Under the pieces are notes generated by a model. That model made no database searches. It saw nothing but the letters and a program-made list of their open reading frames with translations, and was not told the origin of the DNA. Below are positions 1 through 9,066 of a stretch of DNA of 64,000 nt, piece by piece (the first letter of the stretch is position 1; each line of letters opens with the position of its first letter). Both the position numbers and the translations under genes were made by a program. The stretch comes from Verrucomicrobiota bacterium (lineage in GTDB: Bacteria; Verrucomicrobiota; Kiritimatiellia; SS1-B-03-39; UBA6053): contig JAFIGD010000009.1 in NCBI GenBank assembly GCA_020831625.1, positions 62,001-126,000 on the forward strand. The letters run 5' to 3'.

Positions 1-252
1 GGCAATGTTTGGATTTTCGTGAACCGCGGCGGCACCTGGTACGCGGCGACCTGGGACTGGATGCGTCCGGGCCAAACCGCCAAAAGCACTTCCGCTGTTC
101 GCGGAACCGGCGGTCACATCCGCAGCGCGCCGCTGAACAACTTCACGCCCCGCTCCGGTGAAACGTATGGCTTCATGGTTTCAACCCCGGCCAGAAGCGC
201 CGAGCGGACCATCAATCAGCGCAGCAATGTCTCTCTGGTTGTCTGGCCCTGA
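1..252 (+). CDS. C-terminal part of an unrecognised protein (5' truncated)
   Basis: The reading frame is open from the first base of the window and ends with TGA at 250-252, giving the last 83 residues of a protein whose start lies outside. The fragment is polar, rich in Gly, Arg, Thr and Ser, and contains aromatic segments such as W-Y-A-A-T-W-D-W that would suit a secreted or beta-rich domain. I do not recognise a family. The frame is followed by a strong rho-independent terminator, which supports this as a real gene end. Function cannot be assigned from the fragment. Confidence 0.6.
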   Translation, partial: GNVWIFVNRGGTWYAATWDWMRPGQTAKSTSAVRGTGGHIRSAPLNNFTPRSGETYGFMVSTPARSAERTINQRSNVSLVVWP

Positions 253-277
253 TCCGCTACAGAATACGTAAAATCAT

Positions 278-302
278 AAGCCCCGTTTCGGGGCTTTTTT
301 TT
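278..302 (+). terminator. Rho-independent terminator after the truncated first gene
   Basis: An 8 bp perfect stem (aagccccg / cggggctt) with a TTT loop is followed directly by a run of T. It lies 25 bp after the stop codon at 252 and ends only 2 bp before the ATG of the next gene. Confidence 0.9.
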
Positions 303-304
303 GT

Positions 305-685
305 ATGCGCTCCAAGCCTCGCCCCAAAGGGGAACCTCAAACCCTTCCAAACGCCTCCAGCCCCCGCCAGGAACTGGAGACCACGATCGCACGGAAACAT
401 CCCGATATCCGCGAAGTCCGTCGAACCTCACGGGGCGTGGTTCTCGAACGGGCTCACCGCCCCGGTGCCCGGGATATCGAAATCGACACGATGGGCGAAT
501 CCGTTCTCGCCCGGCTGGACGGCCGGAAAACCCTCGAAACCCTCCGCATTGAATTTGCGGCGGAGCACTGCCTTTCCCCTCTGGAATCCCGCGCGCTTCT
601 GCTCAGTTTTCTCAGGGATTTGAAACAGCGGGAACTGATTCAGCTTGTACCGGCACCCCCCTCTTCTCTTTCGAATGCCCCTTAA
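305..685 (+). CDS. PqqD-like peptide-binding protein (orphan)
   Basis: The 126-residue protein matches the PqqD-like family over about residues 45-115: a small winged-helix-like fold with the pattern G-x-x-V-L-A-x-L-D-G-x-x-T-x-x-x-L, an acidic/alanine helix and a final F-L-R-D-L-K-x-R-E-L-I helix. Such proteins usually present a peptide substrate to a radical SAM enzyme (PQQ and other RiPP pathways), but neither enzyme nor precursor is visible nearby, so the partner is unknown. The first ~40 residues are basic and Pro-rich, look disordered and may not all be translated. The ATG at 305 lies 2 bp after the upstream terminator, so either the message starts further up and is read through, or a non-ATG start downstream is used. 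Confidence 0.7.
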   Translation: MRSKPRPKGEPQTLPNASSPRQELETTIARKHPDIREVRRTSRGVVLERAHRPGARDIEIDTMGESVLARLDGRKTLETLRIEFAAEHCLSPLESRALLLSFLRDLKQRELIQLVPAPPSSLSNAP

Positions 686-700
686 TCATAATTTATTTTG

Positions 701-2926
701 ATGATGAAAACGTCAGCTCTGCTTCCTGATCCAGCCGTATCCCTCCAACGTCATCATGGTGTTCTCATCGCCGAATCCTTGCAGGTGGCAAAATCCACAG
801 GCTCTCTGCGTTTTGCGGAGGGGGATTGGAATGTATCGCTCGAAACAAAGCCGGTTGCGGCTGAACACGTCACGCATATTGCCTGTGCTGAGCTGCTGAA
901 AGGTGCGGGCGGGAAGATTTCTCTGTCGATGGCGTTTGATCTCCCGGACTGGTCCGAATCCGTGTATGTGCTTTCTCCCGGCGCGGTGTACAACGGTAAC
1001 CGGTTTCCGGTGATTCAGGACCGCTATCCGCCCCTCCCTCCGCCGCGCGGACCGGAGGATCCCGATCAACGCCCCCGTATCACCCGCGTGCCGCGTCTTT
1101 CCGCCGAACCCGGCCCCTCCCGCCTCGCCATTCCCTCCAGTGACCCCGCGGTCCCCGGTATCGGTTTCTGGTTTCCCACACGGCGAAAAGGTCTGTGGAT
1201 CCTGACACCCGAACGCAATGCGCAGGGGCTTTACGGATACACACTGGAGGAAAATGAAACCCGCGACAGCGCCCGCCTGTGCATTCAGTCTCCCTGTGTG
1301 CGTGAATATGCGTACGAGATGACAAACGATCTTGGTCCGTCGCCCGATCAGGCGCTCGATGTTTCGGTCGGCGAACAAATCGAAATACAGGTCATGGCAT
1401 GCGCCTTCGACTGCGCGGCCGTTCAGGATTTATATGACGCCCTGGTGCCGCTTCGCAACGCCATGGTTCCCCCGCCCCGCCGGCGGTGCGACATCCCGCT
1501 GTCCGCCGTCTGGGCAATTCAGGAGGATAAATTCAACCGGGAAAACTGGGTCGAGGACGGCGGATATTATGCCGTGGGTGTTGAACCCATGCGCTCACAG
1601 TCCATTCACCAGGACTGGCAGGCGGGATGGGTCGGCGGCATGATTTTCACCCACGCTCTGTACCTCCGGGGAAATGAGCAAACACGAGCCCGAGTCCGGC
1701 GAAATTTTGATTTTCTGGCCGACCGTGGCCAGGCGCCCTCCGGCTTTTTCTACGGAGTTATCCATCAAGGCCGGACTCTCGGGGATAACTTCCGCGATGA
1801 AACCGCTCCCTGGCATCTGCTCCGTAAAAGCGGAGATGTCCTCTTTTACGGCCTCTCCACACTGGCCCACATGAACGAATCCGACATCAAACCCGCCTGG
1901 AAGCTGTGCTTCCAGCGCTGCGCGGACGCGTTTGTCCGGCTCTGGGACACGCAGGGTCAGTTCGGTCAGTTTGTGAACCACGATGACGGCGCACTGCTGG
2001 TTTCCGGCTCCCTGAGCGCCGGGATCGCTCCCGCAGGCCTTGTGCTCGCCGCCCGGCGTTTTCCGCAACGCGCCGCCGAGTACCTGCGCGTGGCCGTCGC
2101 CGCGGCGGAGCACTACGATCAACACTATTTAAAGCAAGGCCTCACCAACGGCGGCCCCGGCGAAATCGCCCAGGGTCCCGACAGCGAATCCGCAGCCGGA
2201 TTTCTTGAAAGCCTGGTCACCCTTGCCGAGGAAACCGGCGAAGCCCGCTGGACCGATGCCGCCCGCCGCTGCGCCGTCCAAGCCTCCAGCTGGGTGTTCA
2301 GCTACGACGCCGCGTTCCCGCCGGAAAGCACCTTCGGCCGTATGGACATGCTCAGCGCCGGCACTGTGCTTGCGAACGTCCAGAACAAACACAGCGCTCC
2401 CGGCATCTGCACCCACTCTGGGCTGTCCCTGCTCAGGCTCTATCGCCTGACCGGTGACCCGTTTTTTATGGATCTCCTGCGGGACATTGCCCGGGCGCTT
2501 CCCCAGTATATGTCCCGGACCGACCGGCCCATCGCATGGAAAATCCCCTATAATCCGCCGGAATCCCCTGATATCCAACACCTCAAACCCGGCTGGATGT
2601 GCGAGCGCGTCAATGTTACCCAATGGGGCCCCACCGAACCCGCCGGCGAAGTGTTTTACTATTCCTGCTGGAGCGAAGGCGCACTGGCGCTCACCTGCGC
2701 CGAACTTCCCGGCGTCTACGCCCGCCCGGACACCGGCGGGGTCTGGTGTCTGGACAGCGTGGAGGCCCAATGGGAATCGCCGGCCCGCAAATCGCTGCTC
2801 CTTCACAACCCGACGCCATACACAGCACGGGTCCTCGTCAAATTCGAAACCGACACAGAACAGCAATGCATTGAAGAGACGCTGGAGCCCGGCTCCACCC
2901 GCGCCGTCCCGCATACGCTTGACTGA
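701..2926 (+). CDS. Probable six-hairpin (alpha/alpha-barrel) glycosidase-like protein
   Basis: A 741-residue protein, starting at ATG 701 (a second ATG follows at 704; an upstream TTG at 698 is less likely). The N-terminal ~250 residues look like a beta-sandwich; residues ~270-650 contain repeated helical pairs with aromatic and acidic patches (D-W-Q-A-G-W-V-G-G; F-V-N-H-D-D-G; G-P-D-S-E-S-A-A-G-F), a pattern seen in six-hairpin glycosidases. No signal peptide is evident, so it may act in the cytoplasm on imported sugars. No catalytic acid can be assigned with certainty. It lies 15 bp after the PqqD-like gene and may be cotranscribed with it. The family assignment rests on overall pattern only. 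Confidence 0.5.
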   Translation: MMKTSALLPDPAVSLQRHHGVLIAESLQVAKSTGSLRFAEGDWNVSLETKPVAAEHVTHIACAELLKGAGGKISLSMAFDLPDWSESVYVLSPGAVYNGNRFPVIQDRYPPLPPPRGPEDPDQRPRITRVPRLSAEPGPSRLAIPSSDPAVPGIGFWFPTRRKGLWILTPERNAQGLYGYTLEENETRDSARLCIQSPCVREYAYEMTNDLGPSPDQALDVSVGEQIEIQVMACAFDCAAVQDLYDALVPLRNAMVPPPRRRCDIPLSAVWAIQEDKFNRENWVEDGGYYAVGVEPMRSQSIHQDWQAGWVGGMIFTHALYLRGNEQTRARVRRNFDFLADRGQAPSGFFYGVIHQGRTLGDNFRDETAPWHLLRKSGDVLFYGLSTLAHMNESDIKPAWKLCFQRCADAFVRLWDTQGQFGQFVNHDDGALLVSGSLSAGIAPAGLVLAARRFPQRAAEYLRVAVAAAEHYDQHYLKQGLTNGGPGEIAQGPDSESAAGFLESLVTLAEETGEARWTDAARRCAVQASSWVFSYDAAFPPESTFGRMDMLSAGTVLANVQNKHSAPGICTHSGLSLLRLYRLTGDPFFMDLLRDIARALPQYMSRTDRPIAWKIPYNPPESPDIQHLKPGWMCERVNVTQWGPTEPAGEVFYYSCWSEGALALTCAELPGVYARPDTGGVWCLDSVEAQWESPARKSLLLHNPTPYTARVLVKFETDTEQQCIEETLEPGSTRAVPHTLD

Positions 2927-3016
2927 AGCGTTTTTCATCAGGGGTGTTCCCGAACAGGTTGACAATAAACCTACATAAATCTGGAAGCGGACCCGGAGAT
3001 AAACGATACTGTGTTT

Positions 3017-3754
3017 ATGAAAACTAAACACACACCTTTGCTACCGTCCCGCGCCGCATTCACCCTGATTGAAATGCTGGTCGTCATCGCCATCATTGCC
3101 CTGCTGGTCGCGATCACCATCCCGATGGTTAACCGGGGAATTGCCAGCGCACACCGCTCGCAAAGTATGGCCAACCAGCGACAAATTGGTCAGGCGTTCA
3201 TGATGTACGCCGCCGAGAACCGCCGCACGGAATTACCGCCGCCCAACGAACAGGGGGTGGCTGGCCATCCCTTCGGCAGACCCTGGTTTGTGGCGATTTC
3301 CCCATATCTGGACGGACAGACGGGAGGGGCACGGGACCTTTCTTCTGTTTACCGTTGCCCGGTTTACGCCCGGGAGTTTGTCCGGCTAATGCCTAACGAA
3401 CCCCTCAGCTCCTGGTTGCAACTCGGGTACGGCATGAACATTCACACCATCCGCCTGCCCTCCGGGGGCTGGCCCTGGCCGGACGGCAATGCGGCCAACT
3501 TCCGAACGCCTCTCAGTGAAGTGCGGAATCCGTCCCGAACGATTCTTATTGCGGACGAAACGTCATGGAATTTCAACATCTCCAAAGAACGGTTTGATCA
3601 TCACATGACATCCCCCAACGGATATTGGGATCGAACCAACAAAGACCACATCAGAATGCGGGGGTTCCGTCATGGCCGGGGGGCTCTGTTCCTCATGTTC
3701 GACGGTTCCGTCCATTTCCTAACCCCGCAGGATGTTCAGCCTCTCCTTCTGTAA
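3017..3754 (+). CDS. Type II/IV pseudopilin-like protein with H-X9-DG motif
   Basis: The N-terminus carries a short basic leader, the prepilin peptidase/N-methylation motif A-F-T-L-I-E-M-L-V-V-I-A and one hydrophobic helix. The C-terminus has the H-X9-DG motif (H-G-R-G-A-L-F-L-M-F-D-G), characteristic of the very large pseudopilin families of PVC bacteria. The middle has R-C-P and N-P-S-R-T-I-L-I-A-D-E segments typical of this group. About 245 residues, exported and anchored in the inner membrane; the role is unknown, though such proteins are thought to assemble into pseudopili or act in secretion or polysaccharide capture. The start could instead be GTG at 3011, which is better placed relative to a GGAG at 2995. 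Confidence 0.9.
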   Translation: MKTKHTPLLPSRAAFTLIEMLVVIAIIALLVAITIPMVNRGIASAHRSQSMANQRQIGQAFMMYAAENRRTELPPPNEQGVAGHPFGRPWFVAISPYLDGQTGGARDLSSVYRCPVYAREFVRLMPNEPLSSWLQLGYGMNIHTIRLPSGGWPWPDGNAANFRTPLSEVRNPSRTILIADETSWNFNISKERFDHHMTSPNGYWDRTNKDHIRMRGFRHGRGALFLMFDGSVHFLTPQDVQPLLL

Positions 3755-3868
3755 CCCCGTCTTGAAAACAAATTTGTATTATATAAGATGTCTAAATACT
3801 TTTTTGTTGCATAAAAATTATCCCGTGACGCCTAAATTACCCTTTAAAAGATAATTAGAATCTTTTTC

Positions 3869-3896
3869 TTCACATTGGCATTTCAGGTGCTAGATT
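3869..3896 (+). promoter_or_regulatory. Candidate promoter before the ATP-grasp cluster
   Basis: The 148 bp between 3754 and 3903 is visibly AT-rich compared with its surroundings. It contains TTCACA, 16 bp, TAGATT (3869-3896) as a sigma-70-like pair, and overlapping it TGGCAT-N5-GTGCT (3876-3891) with the GG/GC spacing of a sigma-54 promoter. Both would start transcription at about 3902, nearly on the ATG, so neither is convincing. Confidence 0.2.
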
Positions 3897-3902
3897 GAAT
3901 GC

Positions 3903-5372
3903 ATGAATTCATCCCAAGCCACTGACATCCTTTCGTACGATCCCGGTAATTTTTACGACGAATTGTTTGCGGCTCAGGGAAGTGTTCGACCTGAACAGGC
4001 TCTGCTGGGGGACGCGCTCTCTCAAATGGGTCCCCCGGAGTTGCTTGCCCGCCAACAGGCCGCCGAAACCGCCCTCTTGCGCATGGGCATCACCTTCCAG
4101 GTCTATGGCGATGAAGGAAAAGGGGAACGGGTCTTCCCGTTCGATCTGGTCCCGAGAGTCATCACCTCCCCCGAATGGAACCGGATTGAGCGCGGGCTGA
4201 AACAGCGCATCACCGCATTGAATCTGTTTGTGGATGATATCTATCACGATAAAAAAATCCTCAAGGATAAAATTGTGCCCGACTGGGTGGTTTACTCGTC
4301 AAAGGGCTATCTGGAACCCTGCGAGGGCATGAATCCTCCGCTTGGCATTTGGTGTCATATCTGCGGCTCCGACCTGATTCGGGATGAGCACGGTGATTTT
4401 TATGTGCTGGAGGACAACCTCCGCTGCCCCTCCGGGGTCTCGTACGTTTTGGCGAACCGCATGGTCATGAAACGAACCCTGCCGGAAGTCTTCGCCCGGA
4501 TGAATGTCCGCCCCGTCGCCGACTACCCGGACATGCTGTTGCAAACGCTCCGCTCCGTCAGTCCACACACCCAGGGCGCACCCCGCATTGTCGTCCTCTC
4601 TCCCGGCATCTACAACTCCGCCTATTTCGAACATGCGTTTCTGGCCCAACAAACCGGTGCCGAACTCGTGGAGGGGCGGGATCTCGTGGTCTCCGACGGA
4701 TTCGTCTGCATGAAAACCACCCGGGGACTCCAGCGCGTGGACGTGATCTACCGCCGCATCAACGATGACTATCTCGACCCCCGAACCTTCCGCCCCGATT
4801 CCGTTCTCGGCGTCGCCGGCCTCATGGAGGTCTTCAAAGCCGGCCGCGTGGCCATCGCCAATATGCCCGGTCCCGGCGTGGCCGACGACAAAGTCGTCTA
4901 CGCCTTCGTCCCCGATATGATCAAATATTACCTTGATGAGGATCCCATTCTTCCGAACGTTCCCACCTATCTCTGCAGCCGCGAGGAAGAGCGGAACCAT
5001 GTGCTTCAAAACCTCGACAAACTCGTCGTCAAAGAATCCGACGGCGCCGGAGGATACGGCATGCTGATCGGACCCGCCTCCACCAAAGCCGAACAGGACA
5101 CCTTCGCTGATCACATCAAAGCCAATCCCAGGGGCTACATCGCCCAGCCCACCCTCTCCCTCTCCCGCTCGCCCATTCTCCTGAAAGACGGAACCCTGGG
5201 CGGACGCCATCTCGATTTGAGGCCGTTTGTTCTCTACGGAAAAGACATCAAGGTCCTGCCCGGAGGACTGACCCGGGTGGCCATGCGCGAAGGATCGCTG
5301 GTCGTCAACTCCTCCCAGGGCGGAGGCAGTAAAGACACCTGGGTTCTCAATCAGGAAGGAGGCGTGTCATGA
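3903..5372 (+). CDS. Circularly permuted ATP-grasp protein (COG2308-type)
   Basis: The 489-residue protein has the features of the circularly permuted ATP-grasp family (old DUF404/DUF407): F-P-F-D-x-V-P-R near residue 79, the L-x-x-F-x-x-D-I-Y-x-D segment near 110, the metal/nucleotide-binding V-L-E-D-N-L-R-C-P-S-G-V-S-Y near 165-180, V-V-x-S-D-G-F and a late V-V-K-E-S-D-G-A-G-G-Y-G glycine-rich loop. ATP-grasp enzymes join a carboxylate to an amine or thiol using ATP; this family is thought to be a peptide amidoligase, but no substrate is established. It is the first gene of a tight cluster and overlaps the alpha-E gene by 4 bp. A weak AGGTG lies 13 bp before the ATG. Confidence 0.93.
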   Translation: MNSSQATDILSYDPGNFYDELFAAQGSVRPEQALLGDALSQMGPPELLARQQAAETALLRMGITFQVYGDEGKGERVFPFDLVPRVITSPEWNRIERGLKQRITALNLFVDDIYHDKKILKDKIVPDWVVYSSKGYLEPCEGMNPPLGIWCHICGSDLIRDEHGDFYVLEDNLRCPSGVSYVLANRMVMKRTLPEVFARMNVRPVADYPDMLLQTLRSVSPHTQGAPRIVVLSPGIYNSAYFEHAFLAQQTGAELVEGRDLVVSDGFVCMKTTRGLQRVDVIYRRINDDYLDPRTFRPDSVLGVAGLMEVFKAGRVAIANMPGPGVADDKVVYAFVPDMIKYYLDEDPILPNVPTYLCSREEERNHVLQNLDKLVVKESDGAGGYGMLIGPASTKAEQDTFADHIKANPRGYIAQPTLSLSRSPILLKDGTLGGRHLDLRPFVLYGKDIKVLPGGLTRVAMREGSLVVNSSQGGGSKDTWVLNQEGGVS

Positions 5373-6358
5373 ACACCGGCATCCTGCTCAGCCGCGTCGC
5401 GGATTCGATTTACTGGATGAGCCGCTACATGGAGCGTGTCGAAAACACGGTCCGGCTCATGGAGGTCAACTGGAACCTCATGCTCGATCTTCCCCAGGTG
5501 CAGACCAACGAATGGGAGTCCCTCCTTCATGTCAGCGGTGATTTCGACCTCTTTAAAAGCGCCTATGACGAGATCAACGCCGAAAATGTTATGCGGTTCA
5601 TGACCTTTGACCTGCTGAATCCCAACTCCATGTACGCCTGTTTGACCGCCGCCCGCGAGAACAGCCGCGCCGTCCGGGACGTGATCACCCCCGATATGTG
5701 GGTTCTCATCAACAGCATGTACCTCATGGTCAAAAGCTACGACTCCAACGCCCGCGGGTTTTACACCAATCCCTTCGATTTCTACCGGGAAATTCAGGAA
5801 AACGTTCTTCATTTTTACGGGGTGGAGCACGCCTCCACCTTCCGCGGCCAGGCCTGGAACTTCAACCAGCTCGGCCGCATGCTTGAACGCGCCGATAAAA
5901 CCACCCGGATTCTCGACGTCCGCTATTTCCTGCTGCTCCCCAGCCTTCGGGAGGTCGGCACCGCCCTCGAAGACCTCCAGTGGTCCGCCATGCTCCGCTC
6001 CGTCAGCAGCCTCGAGCCGTTCGTGAAAAAATACGGCCCCGTCAGCGCCCGCGGCATCATCGAATACCTCCTCCTGGACCCCCAGAACCCGCGTTCTCTC
6101 CGCTACTGCCTCCAGCACGCAGACCAGTCCCTCCGCAACATCAACGGCACCCCCTTCGGCACCTACAGCAACGATGCCGAGCGGCGGCTGGGTCAGCTCT
6201 GCGCCGACCTCAATTACCTGACCGTGGATGAAATCATCCGCATCGGCCTGCATGAATGCCTCGACGATCTGCAAATCCGCATGAACCGCGTGCACACCGC
6301 CATCAGCGAAACCTATTTCAACCCGGATGTCCAAACACAGAATCAGGGGGGGCTGTAA
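5369..6358 (+). CDS. Alpha-E domain protein (COG2307-type, DUF403)
   Basis: The 329-residue, mostly helical protein opens with L-S-R-V-A-D-S-I-Y-W-M-S-R-Y-M-E-R-V-E-N, the hallmark N-terminus of alpha-E proteins, and has a second conserved segment F-N-Q-L-G-R-M-L-E-R-A-D-K-T-T-R near residues 165-185. The biochemical role is unknown; the family is nearly always encoded beside a circularly permuted ATP-grasp protein and a transglutaminase-like protease and is taken as their partner. The start overlaps the upstream stop (ATGA), implying translational coupling. Confidence 0.93.
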   Translation: MNTGILLSRVADSIYWMSRYMERVENTVRLMEVNWNLMLDLPQVQTNEWESLLHVSGDFDLFKSAYDEINAENVMRFMTFDLLNPNSMYACLTAARENSRAVRDVITPDMWVLINSMYLMVKSYDSNARGFYTNPFDFYREIQENVLHFYGVEHASTFRGQAWNFNQLGRMLERADKTTRILDVRYFLLLPSLREVGTALEDLQWSAMLRSVSSLEPFVKKYGPVSARGIIEYLLLDPQNPRSLRYCLQHADQSLRNINGTPFGTYSNDAERRLGQLCADLNYLTVDEIIRIGLHECLDDLQIRMNRVHTAISETYFNPDVQTQNQGGL

Positions 6359-6524
6359 CCATGCCGTCCGGCGCCTTGACCCGTCTTTGGACCGGGTGCG
6401 TTAACCCGAGACCTGTTCCGGGGTCCTTCGTGTTCGAACTTGGGTGGGATCCAATCCCGGCGCAAGTCACACCCGGTTGCGCATCCGGTCCTCTTTTTGC
6501 TGTCTCTTCCCGGCAAACTCTGTA

Positions 6525-9053
6525 ATGCGCACAGCCATGTTGTGCATCCCGGATCAGGAAACCCGTCAATACACCGAATCGCTCCAGGGCTACGATGAGG
6601 CTGTGGGCCCCGACGGCGCCATCGCGCCCGAATGGGCCCCCGTCCTCGAACACATTCACAACACCTCCCCGGCCACACGGCGGATGTGGTCCGGAGCCAT
6701 CCGCCGCGATCTCCGCGAGGACGGCCTCACCTTCACCATGAATCCCGACCCCCTGCCCAGCACCCGGCAGGAGGATCTCGACCCGATTCCCTGGGTCTTC
6801 ACCGCCGCCAACTGGGCACCGATCGACGCCGGCATCGCCCAGCGCGCCCGCCTCCTTGAAACCGTCGCCCGCGATCTCCTCGGCCCCCGCGACCTCATCC
6901 GCAAAGGCCTCATCCCCGCCGATCTCCTCTTCGCCCACGCCGGATACCTCCGCGCCTGCGTCGGCGTTCCCGCCAACCTCGGCGCCCATCTGTTTCACTA
7001 CGCCGCCGACCTCGCCCGCGGCCCCGACGGCCGCATGTGGGTCCTCGACGATAAAACCCAGGCCCCCTCCGGCGCCGGCTACGCCCTCGAAAACCGCACC
7101 ATTCTCGGACGCATGTTTCCCGATCTCCTCGGCTCGCTGCATGTTCACCGCCTCGCCTCCTGGTTCCGCACCTTCCGCCGCTCCATCATGGACCTCCATC
7201 AGGGCCGCCGCCTAGATCCCCGCGTGGTCATGCTCACTCCCGGCCCCTACGCCGGAACCTACTTCGAGCACGCCTATCTCGCCGCCTACCTGGGATACAC
7301 CCTGGTTCAGGGTGACGACCTCGTCATGCGCGAGGGCTCCCTTTGGCTGAAAACCCTCGAAGGTCTTCAACCGGTTGACATCCTCATCCGCCGGGTGGAC
7401 GCCGAATACTGCGACCCCCTCGAACTCCGCCGCGACAGTTTTCTCGGCGTCGCCGGTCTACTCGGCGCCATGCGCAACCGCCGGGCCGCCTGCGTCAACC
7501 ACCCCGGCATCGGCGTCCTCGAAAACCGGGGCCTCCTGCCCTTCCTGCCCGGCATCTGCCGCGAGGTTCTCGGCGAAGACCCCATCCTTCCCTCCGCCGC
7601 CACCTGGTGGTGCGGACAACCCAAGGAATGCCAGCACGTTCTCGCCAATCTGCGCAAGATGGTCATCAAGCCGATCGACCGCAACGCCAACATCAAAACC
7701 GTCTACGGCGGCCGCTGCACGCCCGTCCAGCTTGAAGCCCTGCGCAACCGGATCCTTGCCCGCCCCATGCGCTACGTCGGACAGGAACAGATCGGATTCA
7801 GCACCACCCCCATGCTGCCCGGAAAAACCCTCGAACCCCGCCGCAGCGTCCTCCGCGTGTTCGCCTGCGCCAAAGAGGACAACTACGCGGTCATGCCCGG
7901 CGGCCTCGGCCGAGCCGCAGCCGATCCCGACTCCACCCTCGTCAGCATCGGCGAAGGCGGCATCCTCAAAGATGTCTGGGTGCTCTCCGACAAACCCGAC
8001 ACCCACCGCACCCTCTGGGTCGAAACCGAAACGCCCCGCGACAACACCTGGTTCGGCGGCGTGTTCACCAGCCGCAGCGCCGACCACCTCTTCTGGGTCG
8101 GCCGCTACGCCGAACGCATCGCCCGTCAGGTCCGCCTCCTTCGCGGCATGGTTGAACAGCGGGCCTCCCTCCTGGACGACGCCGACATTTCCACCGAGGT
8201 GCTCGCCCACATGGCCGACCTCATGGATCATTACCAGGGCCGCTACCCCGAACCGGAAGAGGACGACGCCCCTCCCCCGCCCGTGCTGACCTTGGAAGAC
8301 CGCCTTTCCGTTTCTCTCCAGGACAAAGATCATCCCGGAACCGTCATCCGCACCCTCCAGGCCCTCATGTTCGCCGCCTACGGCGTGCGCGATGTCTGGT
8401 CCCAAGATTCCTGGCGCATTCTCACCACCATCGAAACCGCCGGAAAACGCTGCTGCCGCGATGTCCATTCCCCCTTCGCCATCGGCGGCGACCTCGACGA
8501 ACTCATCGAAAAACTTTACGCGTTTTACGGACTCAATTCCGGCGGGATGACCCGCGAATCCGGCTGGGGCATGCTCATGCTCGGCCGCACCCTCGAAGCC
8601 GCCATCGGCCTCATCGAACTCCTGGAGGGTCTCATCTTCGACGAGGCTGCCCCCGCCCTTCAGGCCGCCATGCTGGACACCGCCCTCTCCCTCAACGAAA
8701 ACCTCATCACCTACCGCCGGCACTACCGCACCACGCCCCGCCTGGACGCCGTGCTCGATCTGGTCCTGTCCATGGACATCAATCCCCGCGCCCTGGTCTT
8801 TCACATCAGCCAACTGATCGACATCCTCGACCGCCTGCCGCCGCCCACGGTTCCCGAGGCCATCCGCCCCACCCGTCAGTCCCTGCGGCAGCTCCGCAAC
8901 ACCCTGATGGATGCGCCCTGGCGAACCGACCCCTCCCGCGCCGCCCGCGAAGCGCTCTTCCTGGAGGCCCGCCAAATCCTCGAACAATGTTCCGCCGCCG
9001 TCACCGCAGCCTATTTCAACCACACCCACACCCGCGCCCTCGAGGCATTCTGA
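6525..9053 (+). CDS. ATP-grasp / alpha-E fusion protein
   Basis: A natural fusion of the two preceding families. Residues ~1-490 are a second circularly permuted ATP-grasp module (V-L-D-D-K-T-Q-A-P-S-G-A-G-Y-A-L-E-N-R; Y-V-G-Q-E-Q-I-G-F-S-T-T-P); residues ~510-842 are an alpha-E domain beginning S-R-S-A-D-H-L-F-W-V-G-R-Y-A-E-R with a later M-L-M-L-G-R-T-L-E-A-A. The two modules diverge clearly from the stand-alone copies. The frame is open from 6444, but the first 27 codons are low-complexity and translation more likely starts at ATG 6525 or 6537. The 165 bp before it contains no convincing gene. Cytoplasmic; function inferred as ATP-dependent ligation with unknown substrate. Confidence 0.92.
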   Translation: MRTAMLCIPDQETRQYTESLQGYDEAVGPDGAIAPEWAPVLEHIHNTSPATRRMWSGAIRRDLREDGLTFTMNPDPLPSTRQEDLDPIPWVFTAANWAPIDAGIAQRARLLETVARDLLGPRDLIRKGLIPADLLFAHAGYLRACVGVPANLGAHLFHYAADLARGPDGRMWVLDDKTQAPSGAGYALENRTILGRMFPDLLGSLHVHRLASWFRTFRRSIMDLHQGRRLDPRVVMLTPGPYAGTYFEHAYLAAYLGYTLVQGDDLVMREGSLWLKTLEGLQPVDILIRRVDAEYCDPLELRRDSFLGVAGLLGAMRNRRAACVNHPGIGVLENRGLLPFLPGICREVLGEDPILPSAATWWCGQPKECQHVLANLRKMVIKPIDRNANIKTVYGGRCTPVQLEALRNRILARPMRYVGQEQIGFSTTPMLPGKTLEPRRSVLRVFACAKEDNYAVMPGGLGRAAADPDSTLVSIGEGGILKDVWVLSDKPDTHRTLWVETETPRDNTWFGGVFTSRSADHLFWVGRYAERIARQVRLLRGMVEQRASLLDDADISTEVLAHMADLMDHYQGRYPEPEEDDAPPPPVLTLEDRLSVSLQDKDHPGTVIRTLQALMFAAYGVRDVWSQDSWRILTTIETAGKRCCRDVHSPFAIGGDLDELIEKLYAFYGLNSGGMTRESGWGMLMLGRTLEAAIGLIELLEGLIFDEAAPALQAAMLDTALSLNENLITYRRHYRTTPRLDAVLDLVLSMDINPRALVFHISQLIDILDRLPPPTVPEAIRPTRQSLRQLRNTLMDAPWRTDPSRAAREALFLEARQILEQCSAAVTAAYFNHTHTRALEAF

Positions 9054-9066
9054 TAAAGGCCTCCTC

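Noticed and set aside
6421-6500. A tRNA-like stretch containing gttcgaac
   Set aside because: No acceptor, D- or anticodon stems can be drawn around it.
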